Shown piece after piece: positions 21,569 through 33,045 of a stretch of DNA of 64,000 nt. A program made the position numbers and the translations under genes. The stretch comes from Rhyacophila brunnea (Eukaryota; Arthropoda; Insecta; Trichoptera; Rhyacophilidae): assembly GCA_022495005.1 (NCBI GenBank), contig JAGYXB010000157.1:186001-250000 (forward strand), given 5' to 3'. The notes under the pieces were generated by a model that was given only the letters and a program-made list of their open reading frames with translations, did no database searches and was not told where the DNA came from. Position 1 is the first letter of the stretch. Every line of letters starts with the position of its first letter.

Positions 21569-23404
21569 TATTATTAAGTTTCTCGTTATTAGCGGTCTTA
21601 ATAATCGAAATACTCTTATTGTGCACTAGTATGTGAATATTTTATTTTGATAGGTTATCTACTTACTGAGCGACGAATCCAACATATTTCCATTTAATTA
21701 GTTTGTTTTATTTGTATTCAGTATAATACTTGTTTTATTTTGTATCTTTTTTTGTAATGCCCAACATGCTCCTTTTTATGTCACATTGCGCTACTATCTT
21801 TGCATTGCGTGTTCATATTTCAAATGCATACGTTAGCACTGGTTGCATAAATTGATTTAATATTACAATTTTGTTAAAATAGAGAGTTAATTTTGAGGAA
21901 GTATCATTCAGGCTTTATACCAATTTTCAATTAGAGACCAAAATGTTATGGAAGCATTTCGTAAATAAGGGATAATGATCATTACGTAATCAAGTAATAG
22001 TGGACTCCTTAGACTTCATGACTTTATACAGCATACCTTTCACAAGATATACGTCTTATTTCTCTTTTTTCCACGAAAAATTTCCTGCTTTGGATCAAAC
22101 GCATAGTGAAAAAACACGTCGCAAAACTAGAGGGGTTTAGAAACTAAAACGACAGTTTCCATTTACTTAAAATATTGGTTATTCATTAAAACTATCTTAT
22201 ATATTGTATAACTGCTGAAAAAACTATTTAAAATGTGTATTGTTAGTATACATACCAACAAATAATATATTATAACATTTCATATTTTATTTTCAAAAAG
22301 TTTACCTATAAAAGAGGAATAAAACGTTTTTATTGTCTTGTCAATATTAAAAGAATGAAAACTACCGTTTTTGTTTCTAGATCTTTTATATCTTTCATTT
22401 ACTAACTGTAAGTTAACATGCTGCATAAAAATAATAAGTCATATAAATATAGAAATTTTAAAAATATAGAATTTTTAAATAATTCTCCGTTATAATAAGT
22501 ATTATGATAAATAATTCAATATATAAATAAAATTCAATAAGGTAAGAATAATACTTTTGAATACTATATTATATTCTATAAAATATTAAGTGCTTTTAAG
22601 ATTAAAAAATAATACTTAAATAGTAAATCTTTGTTTCACATTTTCAGATTGTAGTTACCTATATAAAATGTAGGCATAAAATAGTTATAATTGTGTATTT
22701 AAAAACATTTTTAGAACATAAATTATTGATTGGTTATTTGTAGCACTTTGAATACTGCAAACATCATTTAAATTGCGTTGAACATGTTAAACCTGGAATG
22801 TAAACACTTTAGCAAAGAATGAAGCCAAAACTATAAGGAATTTTAAAACTTACTTCTTTGAGATCTTTAGAATGAAAAATTTCATCGCAAATCAATAAAC
22901 CTATTTAGTCTACTTCAGAGCTCGAAATGTGTTCGGCGACCGGCATGGTGTAGAAACTTTTATATTTTCTCAAAACAAAAAAAAAATCAATGTCATGCCT
23001 TTTAAATTATGTAGTAATCAGCAGTCGGGAAATTTAGATTTAGTATCCATTATAATTTTCAAGGATAAAAAACAAATGAAATTCTTTTTATGCTCTATAC
23101 TAAAATAATTTTGTTTTTATTTTTGTTGTATCTTCCATTCGTGACTCCCCAGAAAGGTTTAATGGATCTTCATATCACTAATTAATTATAATATGTATCA
23201 TTAATCTGTAAAGTATGGCGCCTTTTTCCATGTTGATAATTGTAAACCTTTCCTTGGTTATTGAATTGAGTAATACAGTAATTCTGTTCTCTCTTCTAAT
23301 TATTTTACTGAAGATATATCAATTTTTTATATAAATAAGAAAAACAAGAGGAAAACAAACAAAATTATTTCATATTATTTGAAAAAAAAACCTATGAAAA
23401 TATT
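21569..23404. other. AT-rich spacer, nothing recognised
   Basis: Long AT-rich, low-complexity DNA with only short frames. No repeat shared with the rest of the window was noticed. Confidence 0.4.
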
Positions 23405-23912
23405 TCAGACCATATTTGATCCTAATAATATCATAACGTGTCTGTTCTGGCAGAAAAAACTAACTGGAGAATACTAGTTTTGAGTATTTTGACTTTGAAG
23501 TTGTTAAAATGTTTGAAATGGTCTATCATGTGAGTTTATTAAGTACTCGTAAAAAGATTGACTTTAAAATAAAGACGGTTCATTTATTAAGAAGGTTTCT
23601 AGACATTAAAGTTTGAAATAAGGAACATTTTGGTATAACTAACTCAATACTTATGTAATTTTTTCGAATTAGTGTCTTCTGCCAAAATAGTGACGATAAT
23701 ATACGTGCCTCCACAAGGTAGAAGTTTGCATTAACAGATTTTGTTTTTACGAGAAATGGGTGCCAGCATTGCCAGCATTGCCAGCCACTTACTCAACATA
23801 TAAGGTTGATACTCTGACTCATACACAAATCTAAAAACAATATTTGTACTTGCCAGACCCAGGATTCGAACCTGGGACCCAACGGCCATCGGCCATCGGC
23901 CATGCCTTTAAT
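23405..23912 (-). mobile_element. SINE S1 copy split by MITE Y
   Basis: On the minus strand, 23912 down to 23696 gives a tRNA-like head (caggttcgaatcctgggtct is the B box), the S1 body (ggttgagcaagtggctgaca in the consensus) and gtggaggc. The rest of the S1 3' end (gatcata, gaccatc-like) continues at 23436-23405 beyond MITE Y copy 2. The A-box region is replaced by three exact copies of CGGCCAT (23883-23903), and a 9-bp gccagcatt unit is also locally repeated (23762-23784). Confidence 0.65.
23437..23695 (+). mobile_element. MITE family Y, copy 2, nested in SINE S1
   Basis: Close relative of the copies at 9033 and 43516, with ends tgtctgttctggcag and ctgccaaaatagtgacg. The bases outside (atcataa left, ataatat right) are similar but not identical, so the target duplication is uncertain. 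Both flanks are SINE S1 3'-end sequence, so the MITE inserted after the SINE. Confidence 0.7.
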
Positions 23913-24329
23913 TAACGATTAAAATTGTCCAATTTTATCAAGTGCATTACATATTATATTTAATTTCAATCAATTTCAATTTCGTCAATTTCAATCAAGT
24001 GCATTATATATTTAATATTATTTGTAGAGAGGTAAGTAATCAATCAAAAAAAAAAAGTAATCAATATAGATGAGAAAATATTAAATCGTTCCGGTTCATG
24101 GGATTTTACATTGCGGTCACTTGCATACTCCAAGCGGAAAATTCTATGAGCAAGAAAAACAAAGATCAATGGAAACCGGACAGAGGCATTTGAAAAACAT
24201 TTAAGATCAGAAACGAAAACAGTACCTTCACATGGGGTATCGAATAGTACCGCAAATTGTAACGCGAGTCTCTTTTGGCTCGGGTAACTTTGCAAATTGA
24301 GTTTTCTTGTTTTCAGTTCGTAATACTTT

Positions 24330-24450
24330 CAACACACGTTCGGCATCCGTTCGCCCCCTCCCCTTTTCTTAGTATATATGTTACAGAAAAACGAAATGAA
24401 GGCATGGGGGAGGGGATTGGTAGGGGGCGGCTACGGCGTAGAGTGTAGTT
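24330..24450. other. GC-richer purine/pyrimidine-skewed patch
   Basis: Contains cgccccctccccttttc and, about 60 bases on, gggggaggggattggtaggg, partly complementary G/C-rich runs. No gene evidence. It might be promoter-like or part of a transposon end. Confidence 0.25.
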
Positions 24451-24958
24451 GAAAATAAACTGTGTTTACATGTTGTACGTAGTTTGTTTGGCATGCGTAC
24501 ATCTATGAGAGCAGTTTATAGTTTTGTTGATTCACTTTCTACGTGATTCTTTGACTCCTATGCGACTGATTTGTTACTTTCATGGCTTTGTATACTTATT
24601 CAATATACTAGACAATGAACTTGCCGTCTAACATCGTAAGAAACAATGAATTCATTCTTGATTCATTTGTTAGAAACGAATTTCGTATCTTTATCGGAAT
24701 ATCATTCAATCTAATGTAAACTGAAATAACCTTGATTGTAATTGACTATTTTTTTCAAAAAATATAACCTTTATATAGTGCTAGTATCTTATTAGTTACA
24801 TTGAATCACAAAATTGTAAAAAAAAAGACTATACTTTTGATCAAAAAAACAGAAAAACCTACTTATATTACTATTCGTTCAAATAAACCGCCAAATTTAT
24901 CGTACATATCTACTGATTCCTCGTTTAATAAATATAACTGGATCAGTTTACTTGGGTC

Positions 24959-25374
24959 TAGGACGATTTGGCACCGGAACAACTGGACGCCACGGATTTT
25001 TGAAAATAAATAGACGCTAGGTATTTATAGGTACTCCAAAAAAATATATTTAATACTATTATTTATATTTCAATGATTATATTATGATTTAATAGTTGGT
25101 GAGAATGTAAATATGCAGACTTAAATAATAATTTAAACGTGCATATGTTTAAGTTCCAACGAAAAAGAGTTTTTTATTTTATATAAAGCCTTAGGCATGG
25201 TAATTCTCAATTCGCAATAAAGAACACATTATGTTAAGAGTAAAATGAATTAAAACTACTAAATAGTAGATATAAACTATTTAAAATACCTCGTCTACGT
25301 TCTGTATACGTGTCTACGACAGTGCGGCATCCAATTATCCGGAGTCCAGTTGTCCCATTCCCGTTTCCTCCGCA
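24959..25374. mobile_element. Candidate pogo-like MITE
   Basis: The left end contains GGAACAACTGGACGCCACGG (24974 onward). The right end read on the minus strand contains GGGACAACTGGACTCCGGAT. Outside these, GGACGATTTGGCACC and GGAGGAAACGGGAAT extend the similarity to a ~39-bp imperfect inverted repeat enclosing about 416 bp. The ccggataattgg string recalls pogo/Tigger ends. The 70-codon frame at 24801-25013 crosses the left end and is not a gene. Confidence 0.4.
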
Positions 25375-26644
25375 TTAGATAGATATTTAATAAAAATGGA
25401 AGCAGTAAGATAAAACTTGCATTTTATTTAAACTAATATAGCTGTCATCGGATTCCTGTGACCCAGGTCTCAATTTATAATATTATTTATTAAATATTCA
25501 TTTTCACGTAGAATCAGTCAGTATATAATATGCTTTAGTAATATCATGAGATAGCGGATCAGCAATTTATTGCATAATCATTTCAACAAATTATTCCATA
25601 ATATGCCAGTCAATAAATATATTGGACATGCTACTCGATTGCAAGTTCCCGTTAAAAACACATCGCACAGAATTGTCATTAATCATTATATTGTATCGAT
25701 TGTACCCTTTTAATTAATTATTGAATATACATATAATAATTATCCAACGTCAAAGTGGAATACCTACACTGATAAAACAATGCATTTCCACTACGAATTG
25801 ATAGTGAACATAATAAAAGAAAGCTATGTATATTACTCTTTTCTAAATGCTGCCTGTTAGACTCTGATACTCCTACTTCAAGAACAGAGCGAAAAATTGC
25901 GGTAGATACTGGCCACACCGTTGGTAAAAATTTATGAGTAACAAGGAGAAAACGACCCAGACCATAAAACCTTTTTATATATTTTCCTAATTTAATGGGA
26001 TTGTGGCATCCTGGAAGCCAGCTAAATATTAGCTGCATGTATATACTGTGGAGATACAGAATACTGACATGACATAAGAAAACTCAAGAAGACTGGCACG
26101 TGACAGGAATCTCCGCAGTGTCATGTACTATTAATTGATATGCTCTAACTACAAAGCGAATATGAATTAAAAAGAAAAAGAAACTGTATTGTCATTCTTG
26201 CAATTATAATATATTATGGGGTTACTGCCAAAAATTGGTATACCTCAAAATCATATTATGGAGTAATTATTGGAATTTGAAGTTTGACATGCCCTCTAAA
26301 ATCAGGCATAATGCTAATTTCTTTGTGCTTTATGTGCATGTTCTATATATCGGTTGACCTTGATTTTTTTTCTAGCATTCATATCTATAATAAATAAATA
26401 CATAAACCGTTACTAAATCTAAATACCTAAATTATTGACTTACTAGCTTTTGGCAGCAACCATATTAGTTTTATTTAATATTTCCAGAACACAATAATTG
26501 AAGATGTACGAAACATGTTTTGGAAGAAATACAAAACTGTGGAAATTGTACAAAAATATATTAGTAAATAACTAGTGGAAAAAATATAAGTACATTATAT
26601 ATAGAACGTAAGTATATATCCCCATTAGTTATATTTTAGCCTTT
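25375..26644. other. Spacer, no gene supported
   Basis: A 106-codon minus frame at 25718-26038 has a fairly even amino-acid composition but no domain I recognise. Nothing else supported. Confidence 0.4.
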
Positions 26645-26654
26645 AAGTATAATA

Positions 26655-26888
26655 CGATGGCCGCGTGGCTTAAGCGCCGGCTTATAGTGTCGAGGGTCCT
26701 AGGTTCGAATCCTGGGTCTGGCAAGTACACATATTGTTTTTCAAATTTTATATGATTCAGAGTATGGACCTAATAGGTTGAGCAAGTGGCTGACATCCAC
26801 TTCTCGTAAAAATAAAATATGTTAATACAAACCTCCACTCTGTGGAGGCCCATATGATCCTATTAGTATCGGAGATGGTCGAAAGAAG
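26655..26888 (+). mobile_element. SINE S1, full-length copy with 10-bp target duplication
   Basis: The head is tRNA-like (A box gatggccgcgtggcttaagc, B box taggttcgaatcctgggtct), resembling class II (Leu/Ser) tRNAs. The body has gcaagtacacatattgtttt, taataggttgagcaagtggc, catccacttctcgt and tctgtggaggcccatatgat, and the copy ends in gaaagaag. AAGTATAATA is found exactly at 26645-26654 and 26889-26898, the expected target duplication. A pol III-transcribed element moved by a LINE, not a functional tRNA gene. Confidence 0.8.
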
Positions 26889-26898
26889 AAGTATAATA

Positions 26899-29800
26899 TA
26901 CTATAAGTATAATATTATTACCTAATAATAATATGTAAATCAAAACTTACGAGTTGGATGCAACCCTCACTCTCATTTGAATGAAATAGTCATTGTCTAT
27001 TTAAATATCTTAACATTACTATCTGGAATTCAGAAAAACATGTTCAAATGCTTTCATTTATGTCGATTTATAACCTTTAGTATATTGTATTTTAAGACGA
27101 ATTAATGATATAAGATATAAGTTTAATTATTAGAGCAAATAATGGGACTTAGCAACAATTATTCGCTTCATACATAATTAATTTTATTATACATAAGAAA
27201 AATATATTAAGTAAAGATCTTACGTTTACACTAAACGAGAATATAACTTGTTGACAAAGTGTATTGAAACTAGTATTCAAAATTTGTGAAGTCACTGACG
27301 ATGAGACAGAGTTGAAGTGATTGAAGCAGTACTAATCTAGTTTTTACATTTTTAATTAAAGGTAATGACACCAGCCCTAGACTCTGGATGGAGTACTATA
27401 TTATCATTTTCCGCGATATGCATTTTCTCGGTGCGGTCTAATAAAAATGTTTTGAGTCACTGTTTTCTGTCACACTAAATTATATTGGAAACTATATTAA
27501 AACATTTCATTCAACCTGTATAATAAAAGTCTATTGAACTAAAAATATATTTATTGAAGTTTACCTGAGTTTACAACCCTCTTTCGACTTTATTAACTCA
27601 AGCATACTATTTTAATAAGTTTTTTATACTATTAATGTTAATATTTTCTTTTATATTATATACACCACTAGTTATTATTATAAGAAATTGTATATTTATC
27701 TTCGTCATCAAAAGATTTTTTTTTTACGAATTAACTCCTATTTTTATTTTTATTTGAGTGTATTATAGTTAATCAAGCAATAGGTACTCTAGTTAAAAAA
27801 AAAGTAATTAGAAGAAATGTTAAGAAAAAAATACGATGGTAAAGATTACCCAAAGGTTATGCTAGAGGCATGGTAGATACGGGGATGAATTTATTGTATC
27901 CATCACTAATACCTATAAATCAATTCATTTTAGAAAATACATAACTTTGAATCACAAAAACATGATATTGGATAATAATTACATGCCTATTTAAAAGATT
28001 AGTATCAAAACGTTCAATTGGATCGATTCAATATAATATCGTCACCGTACAAGTCAGTTATTATTGTCGTAACCCTCACTTTTCACCGAAGTGACATTTT
28101 GATGGCAATGGACTTATTGCATACTCCTATACGGACTGGTCAAATATCATAAATCCCAAAAAAATATTTCACCATTAACCATTTGTAACTTGACAAAAAA
28201 TATTCCAGCCAAATGCTGTAACCCTCTAAACGTGATCTACTAGTGTGTCAGTAAAAGAAAATTCTCAATTTATAATAAAATAATAATAATATATATAAAA
28301 TAATAAATAAATAGTATAAAAAAATAATAAGTAAATCCAATGCGCACAGTTTTTTTCACTTCCTGAATAATTTTATATTTGAGGGTTACGACAATTGGCT
28401 TGGACAGTGACGATATTATTAGGTAGTATAACAATTATTAGGGAAGTTTTCACATTGAATTCAGTGAATGTGTTTCAATAATATTTACCTCAGCTTATTC
28501 GATTGTTTGGTTAATAACCTAACCTAAATCATCACCGCCATAATTTGGTAACGGATTTGGGATAGAAAAAAAAATGTATTTATATTTGACGTGTAAGTGT
28601 ATGCATAGGATATATGTCTAAATCCCCTACATTTTGTGAGGGCTAAAACAATAATAATTTGAATTTTTAAAAATAATATAACTTAGTAACGTTGATTAGA
28701 ATCGTTCCTTTCTATCTTTTATGGATGCAGGTATATATTATTATATTTCATAATTATCAGACAAGGTTAATCTACTACTGAATAAAGGCTTCCCTAAATT
28801 CTTTCATTATTCTTCATCCCTAATATTTTAATATACTATTCAGGCTCTCTGTGTGAGTTTCTTAATTTTGGATATTCAATATTTTAATAATTTAATTGTT
28901 CAGTTTTATAATATCTTGTTTATTTTTGTGCGTGGGTAAATAATAACCTTCATTAAATTGAATCTATCTACTATTGTATGAAGTTTTTTTCGTGTACAGA
29001 TATGAATATACGATAATATAATATTTATATTAAAATTTTCCAGTGGTACCTATCCAAAAATATCACTCGTTATAATAATATTTTAAAAATTCACTCTCAG
29101 CGAAATATTTCGCCGCTGTATGGAATATTTTTGAAACAATTTTGGTGAACCCTTGCGGTTTTATACAAACCAACAGTTTGAGGTCGAACTTTCCGCATAA
29201 ACCTTTAACAAATTTAATTATTACTATGAAAATAGTTCGCAAGCTTGCGGTAGAAATGTGTTCTACTTTATCGTTTAACTATGCAATAGACATAGAAATT
29301 GCTGCGCGATATTTTGTGCCCACCATATTATGAGTTATGACGCTTTATAAATATTTCGTTTCAATTTCAAAAGGAAGTTGAATAGTTGTTACTTTTCCAA
29401 ACGTAAAGTGAGCAAACATAAAACGAGCCTAGTGAGTTAACTTTGATATGTATAAATTATATTTTCTTCGTATACTATGAATAGTATTGTAATTAATAAA
29501 ATAAATCTTAAAATAATTCTTACTTTCAAAACCAAGTAAAAAGTGATTTGGTTGTATTTCTAGAGATATCTAAATAATGATTAAAATTGTTAAAAAATAA
29601 ATACTTATAAAATAATTAAATTAATTACAAAAATTGCTATAACAGAAGTTTATTGAAAGCTGACAGCTTATTGTAACATAACATTTTACGATTTTATTAT
29701 CATTCAAAATACAGTTTAATTGTTGTTTTTTAAAATAAAGTTAATGATTACTAAAATCATAGATTGCGTAGAATATTAGTGAATTGATACTCAACAAAAA

Positions 29801-30264
29801 CAATGAAAGAATATAATATAAACTAATATTTATAGAATATTAAAAAAAAAACAGAAAACTACAGTAGGTACCTACTGCCCTTCCAAGGAAGAAGGCAGTA
29901 ACTCGCAACATTTGTGAAATTGAGTGATGAATGCCATCCGTTGGGTAATTTTGAAAGCTATTATATTCTTTTCACTTTAAAATAAGTATTATCACTCAAA
30001 TATCGTTAAAATCCTTGGTGAAAAAATGGACAACTGCTAAAATAATACACATTTCTTAGCAAAAAGGCAGTCATTGTACCTATTTATTTCAGTTACATAC
30101 TGCTTGTTTATTATTACTTTGTTTGTATTTTAACATCATACTAGTAAAAATATCACTGTTCTTTTTATTAAATAACAGTATTAAAATTTGAAAAAAAACA
30201 CATTATGTCATTTATCTCGAGTTCGTTACTGTCTTCTTTCTTAAATGGGCAGAGTACCTCACTT
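26899..30264. other. Long AT-rich spacer, no gene supported
   Basis: Low-complexity A/T-rich DNA including a run of aat/aata repeats at about 28270-28340. A 63-codon frame at 29142-29333 has even composition but no known domain. A short acctaacctaa string at about 28518 is telomere-like but too short to annotate. Confidence 0.4.
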
Positions 30265-30440
30265 ACATAATGAGAGAACAAAAGTACAGCATTCTCCAAC
30301 TTGCCATTCAATAAAAGATCAACGTTAAACGTATCAGAGGACTACACCGCATTTTTTGGCTTGAAAACCTCTGTGATTGGTATGAGTGCAGTTCCACTGT
30401 ACTTTTCCGGGTAGCATATGCTAGGGGAACGCATGATAAG
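30265..30440 (+). mobile_element. LINE C-terminal tail fragment
   Basis: A plus frame reads F-W-L-E-N-L-C-D-W-Y, then C-S-S-T-V-L-F-R-V-A (about 30350-30420). This matches the well-known tail W-L-K-N-L-R-D-W-[FY]-x-x-S-[ST]-x-E-L-F-R-A-A of insect LINE reverse-transcriptase proteins. Upstream sequence is too decayed to follow. It is dead and 5'-truncated. Confidence 0.55.
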
Positions 30441-30567
30441 AAGTAGAAAGCAAAACTTTTGATATCCTAGTTATTTGGAGAATTTTTCTGGAATGCGTCT
30501 AAATAATTCACAAATTTAATTTAATGTATTTTATATTAAATTTCAAAATTCACAATTTGTGGTTCAA

Positions 30568-31996
30568 TCTAATATATAAAAATTAATATTTGTTTGTTTG
30601 TTCGTATTGTATGCACTACCATACCGTTTGCGATAAAACTTTGTTAACTTATTGCTTGCACTTCCGTGAAGAGTGTAGGCTATATCTTATATATAAAAAT
30701 GAATGTCTGTATGCCTGTTTCTGAATTAGAAAAATCATCATCTTCTGCTTCTTCATCATTCTATTTTCTTTTATTCGTATGGTTCCTATACCATTCATCC
30801 GATTGCGACGAAATTTTCGTCAGTAATTGTAAAAACACCCGCAAAGGTTTTTAATTTAGAAAAACCATCTTTTTCTACTTCTTCTTCATTATAATATCTT
30901 CTTTTATTCGAATGGTTCCTGTACCATTCATCCGATTGCGATGAAACCTTCGTCAGTTGTTGTGGTAACACCCGCAAAGGTTTCTGAATAAGTACAACTA
31001 TCTTATTTTTCTTCTTCTTCTTCATCATTCTATCATCTTTTATTTGTATGGTCCCTATACCATTCGTCCGATTGCGATGAAACTTTTGTTACTGGTTGTG
31101 CCTACACCTGCAAAGGTTTCTGAATTAGTCCAACCATTTTCTTCTTCTTCTTCATCATTCTATCATCTTTTATTTGTATGGTCCCTATACCATTCGTCCG
31201 ATTGCGATGAAACTTTTGTTACTGGTTGTGCCTACACCTGCGAAGGTTTCTGAATTAGTCCAACCATTTTCTTCTTCTTCTTCATTATATCTTCTTTTAT
31301 TCGTATGGTTCCTACACTATTCATCCGATTGCGATGAAACATTCGTCAGTTGTTGTTGTAACACCTGCAAAGATTTCTGAATTAGTACAACCATCTTTTT
31401 CTTTTATTTTATATTCTTCTATTCGTATGCGTTTCTATTCCATTCATCCGATTGCAATAAAACTGTCGTCAATAATTGTGCCAAAACCCGCAAAGGTTTC
31501 TGAATTAGAATAACCATCTCCTTCTTCTTCTATTTTATCTTCTTCTATTCGCAATGAAACTTTGGTGAGTTATCGTGCGTATGCCCACAAAGATTTCTGA
31601 ATTAGAAAATCATCTTCTTCTTCTATTCGTATGCGTTCCTATAACATTCATCCGATTGCGATGAAACTTTTGTCAGTTGTTGTGCGCACACCTGCGAAGT
31701 TTTCTAAATCAGTATCATATAAAATACAACGTTTATTGTTTGTTTGTTCCATGCAATTTTGATTTTTTTTACTACATATTAATAACATTAATAACGTTTG
31801 CATATTTTGGATTCGATTTTAATTTAGTGGTCTTTTGTTTGACCTTTACTCCTGTTAGAATTATTTTCATATTGCCATATTGTATAACACAGATATTTTA
31901 ATATTAAAAAAATAATAACCTCTTATTATTTTTTAAATATCGAAAGATAAATATAACCACGAAGCGACCCTGTGCGAAGCCGGGTACTTCAGCTGG
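30568..31996 (+). mobile_element. Non-autonomous Helitron-like element
   Basis: The 5' end is A|TCTAATATATAAAAATTAAT and the 3' end is gaagccgggtacttcagctgg|T, so the element starts TC, ends CTGG (CTRR) and sits between A and T, as Helitrons do. A small GAAG...CTTC stem lies just before the 3' end. A second similar 5' start (TCTTATATATAAAAATGAAT) lies at 30685, so the head is duplicated or nested. The interior is mostly a minisatellite. No Rep or helicase is encoded. Confidence 0.6.
30700..31710 (+). repeat. ~130-bp minisatellite inside the Helitron-like element
   Basis: The landmark ccgattgcg occurs at 30799, 30932, 31068, 31198, 31325, 31448 and 31652, giving periods of about 133, 136, 130, 127 and 123 bp and then a gap with a decayed unit. 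Each unit has a (ttc)n tract, gtatggttcctataccattc, tccgattgcgatgaaact, gttgttgt and aaaggtttctgaattag. Adjacent units at 31021 and 31151 are almost identical. The open frames here are repeat shadows. Confidence 0.85.
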
Positions 31997-32603
31997 TAAT
32001 ATAATAATGAAATACAAACTGCTTTATATTCTTTAAAAAACTCGATATTTTTTTTAATCGAATATTAATTTATTTGACTAATTATTTAACGAATAGTTAT
32101 TTTGCAAAGTTAAAGTGAATCATATTTGGTTTATAACTTTATCATTAGTTTAACTTAGAGGATGCCGGTTTAATTTGTTTTCGTAAAAAAATCGAATTTA
32201 ACAGTGATAGCAAGTGAGTACTTTTCCTACCATAATCTTATTGGAAATACTAAGTAATTTGGAACATAAAAAAACCAATATAGTATAAACCTGTTGAACA
32301 CAGAATGAGGAAAGTTTTTAAATATTAATAGTTTTCCAATAAAGTAGTCAAGAGATTATAAAGATCACATATTTATAAGTCGTCAAGAATAGAGTAATAA
32401 ATAAAGTGAAGCATATTATGAGTCTCTATAGAATGAAGGTTGTATTAATACTTTGTTTTTGGAAGACTAGTTGTTAATAATTATCCGCCCCACCCATTTA
32501 GATCTTTGAACATGAAATACGTTGTGTAAAAACAACATTCATTTTTTCAACATTTGTATATATATAAATATATAGTATAAATATTTATTTGTGTATATTA
32601 TTA
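31997..32603. other. AT-rich spacer
   Basis: Nothing recognisable between the Helitron-like element and MITE D copy 2. Confidence 0.4.
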
Positions 32604-33045
32604 ATACTATCTACCGAGGGTACTTGATGGAATTTGAATTAAAATTCTAGTGGATTGAAGTTTTGCGCCATCACATTTGAGTCGTTTTTTGCGATTTAGG
32701 CATCTTCAGGCATTACGCATACTCGCCAATGATAAATAAACACTGACAACGAATAAAGTTAATTCTAACTTAGGTGTATTAATAAATCAATACATTAAGG
32801 TAGGTAAAAACTTTATCATCTAACTATTAAATCAAGCATCACAATAAAAAACAAATAAATTATGAATGGTTGAAGTGTTTGTAAAATGCCCATACCTCAC
32901 AGATCATTAGATACCTAATCTCTAATAATATATTCAATATGCGTATAATTCGTCAAAATCCTGAACATACTGAAAGGTGAAACCCGGATCGCAAAAACGA
33001 CTCAAGTGGAATAGTACAAAACTTAAATCCACTATATTATTTGTA
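32604..33045 (+). mobile_element. MITE family D, copy 2
   Basis: The left module runs atactatctaccgagggta, cttgatggaatttgaatt, ttgagtcgttttttgcga, gcatcttcagg. The right module is the inverted version (aggtgaaacccggatcgcaa, tggaatagtacaaaacttaa). The interior (aacactgacaacgaat, aggtaggtaaaaacttta) matches copies 1 and 3. The long inverted ends make it a palindromic, non-coding MITE. Confidence 0.65.

Noticed and set aside
26655..26725. Functional tRNA gene (Leu/Ser type)
   Set aside because: The head is followed by a body conserved in several copies and is flanked by a target duplication, so it is a SINE. No anticodon arm and acceptor stem could be closed convincingly.
30666..31380. Repetitive proteins from the minisatellite frames
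   Set aside because: The frames overlap each other and follow tandem DNA units. They are repeat shadows on both strands.
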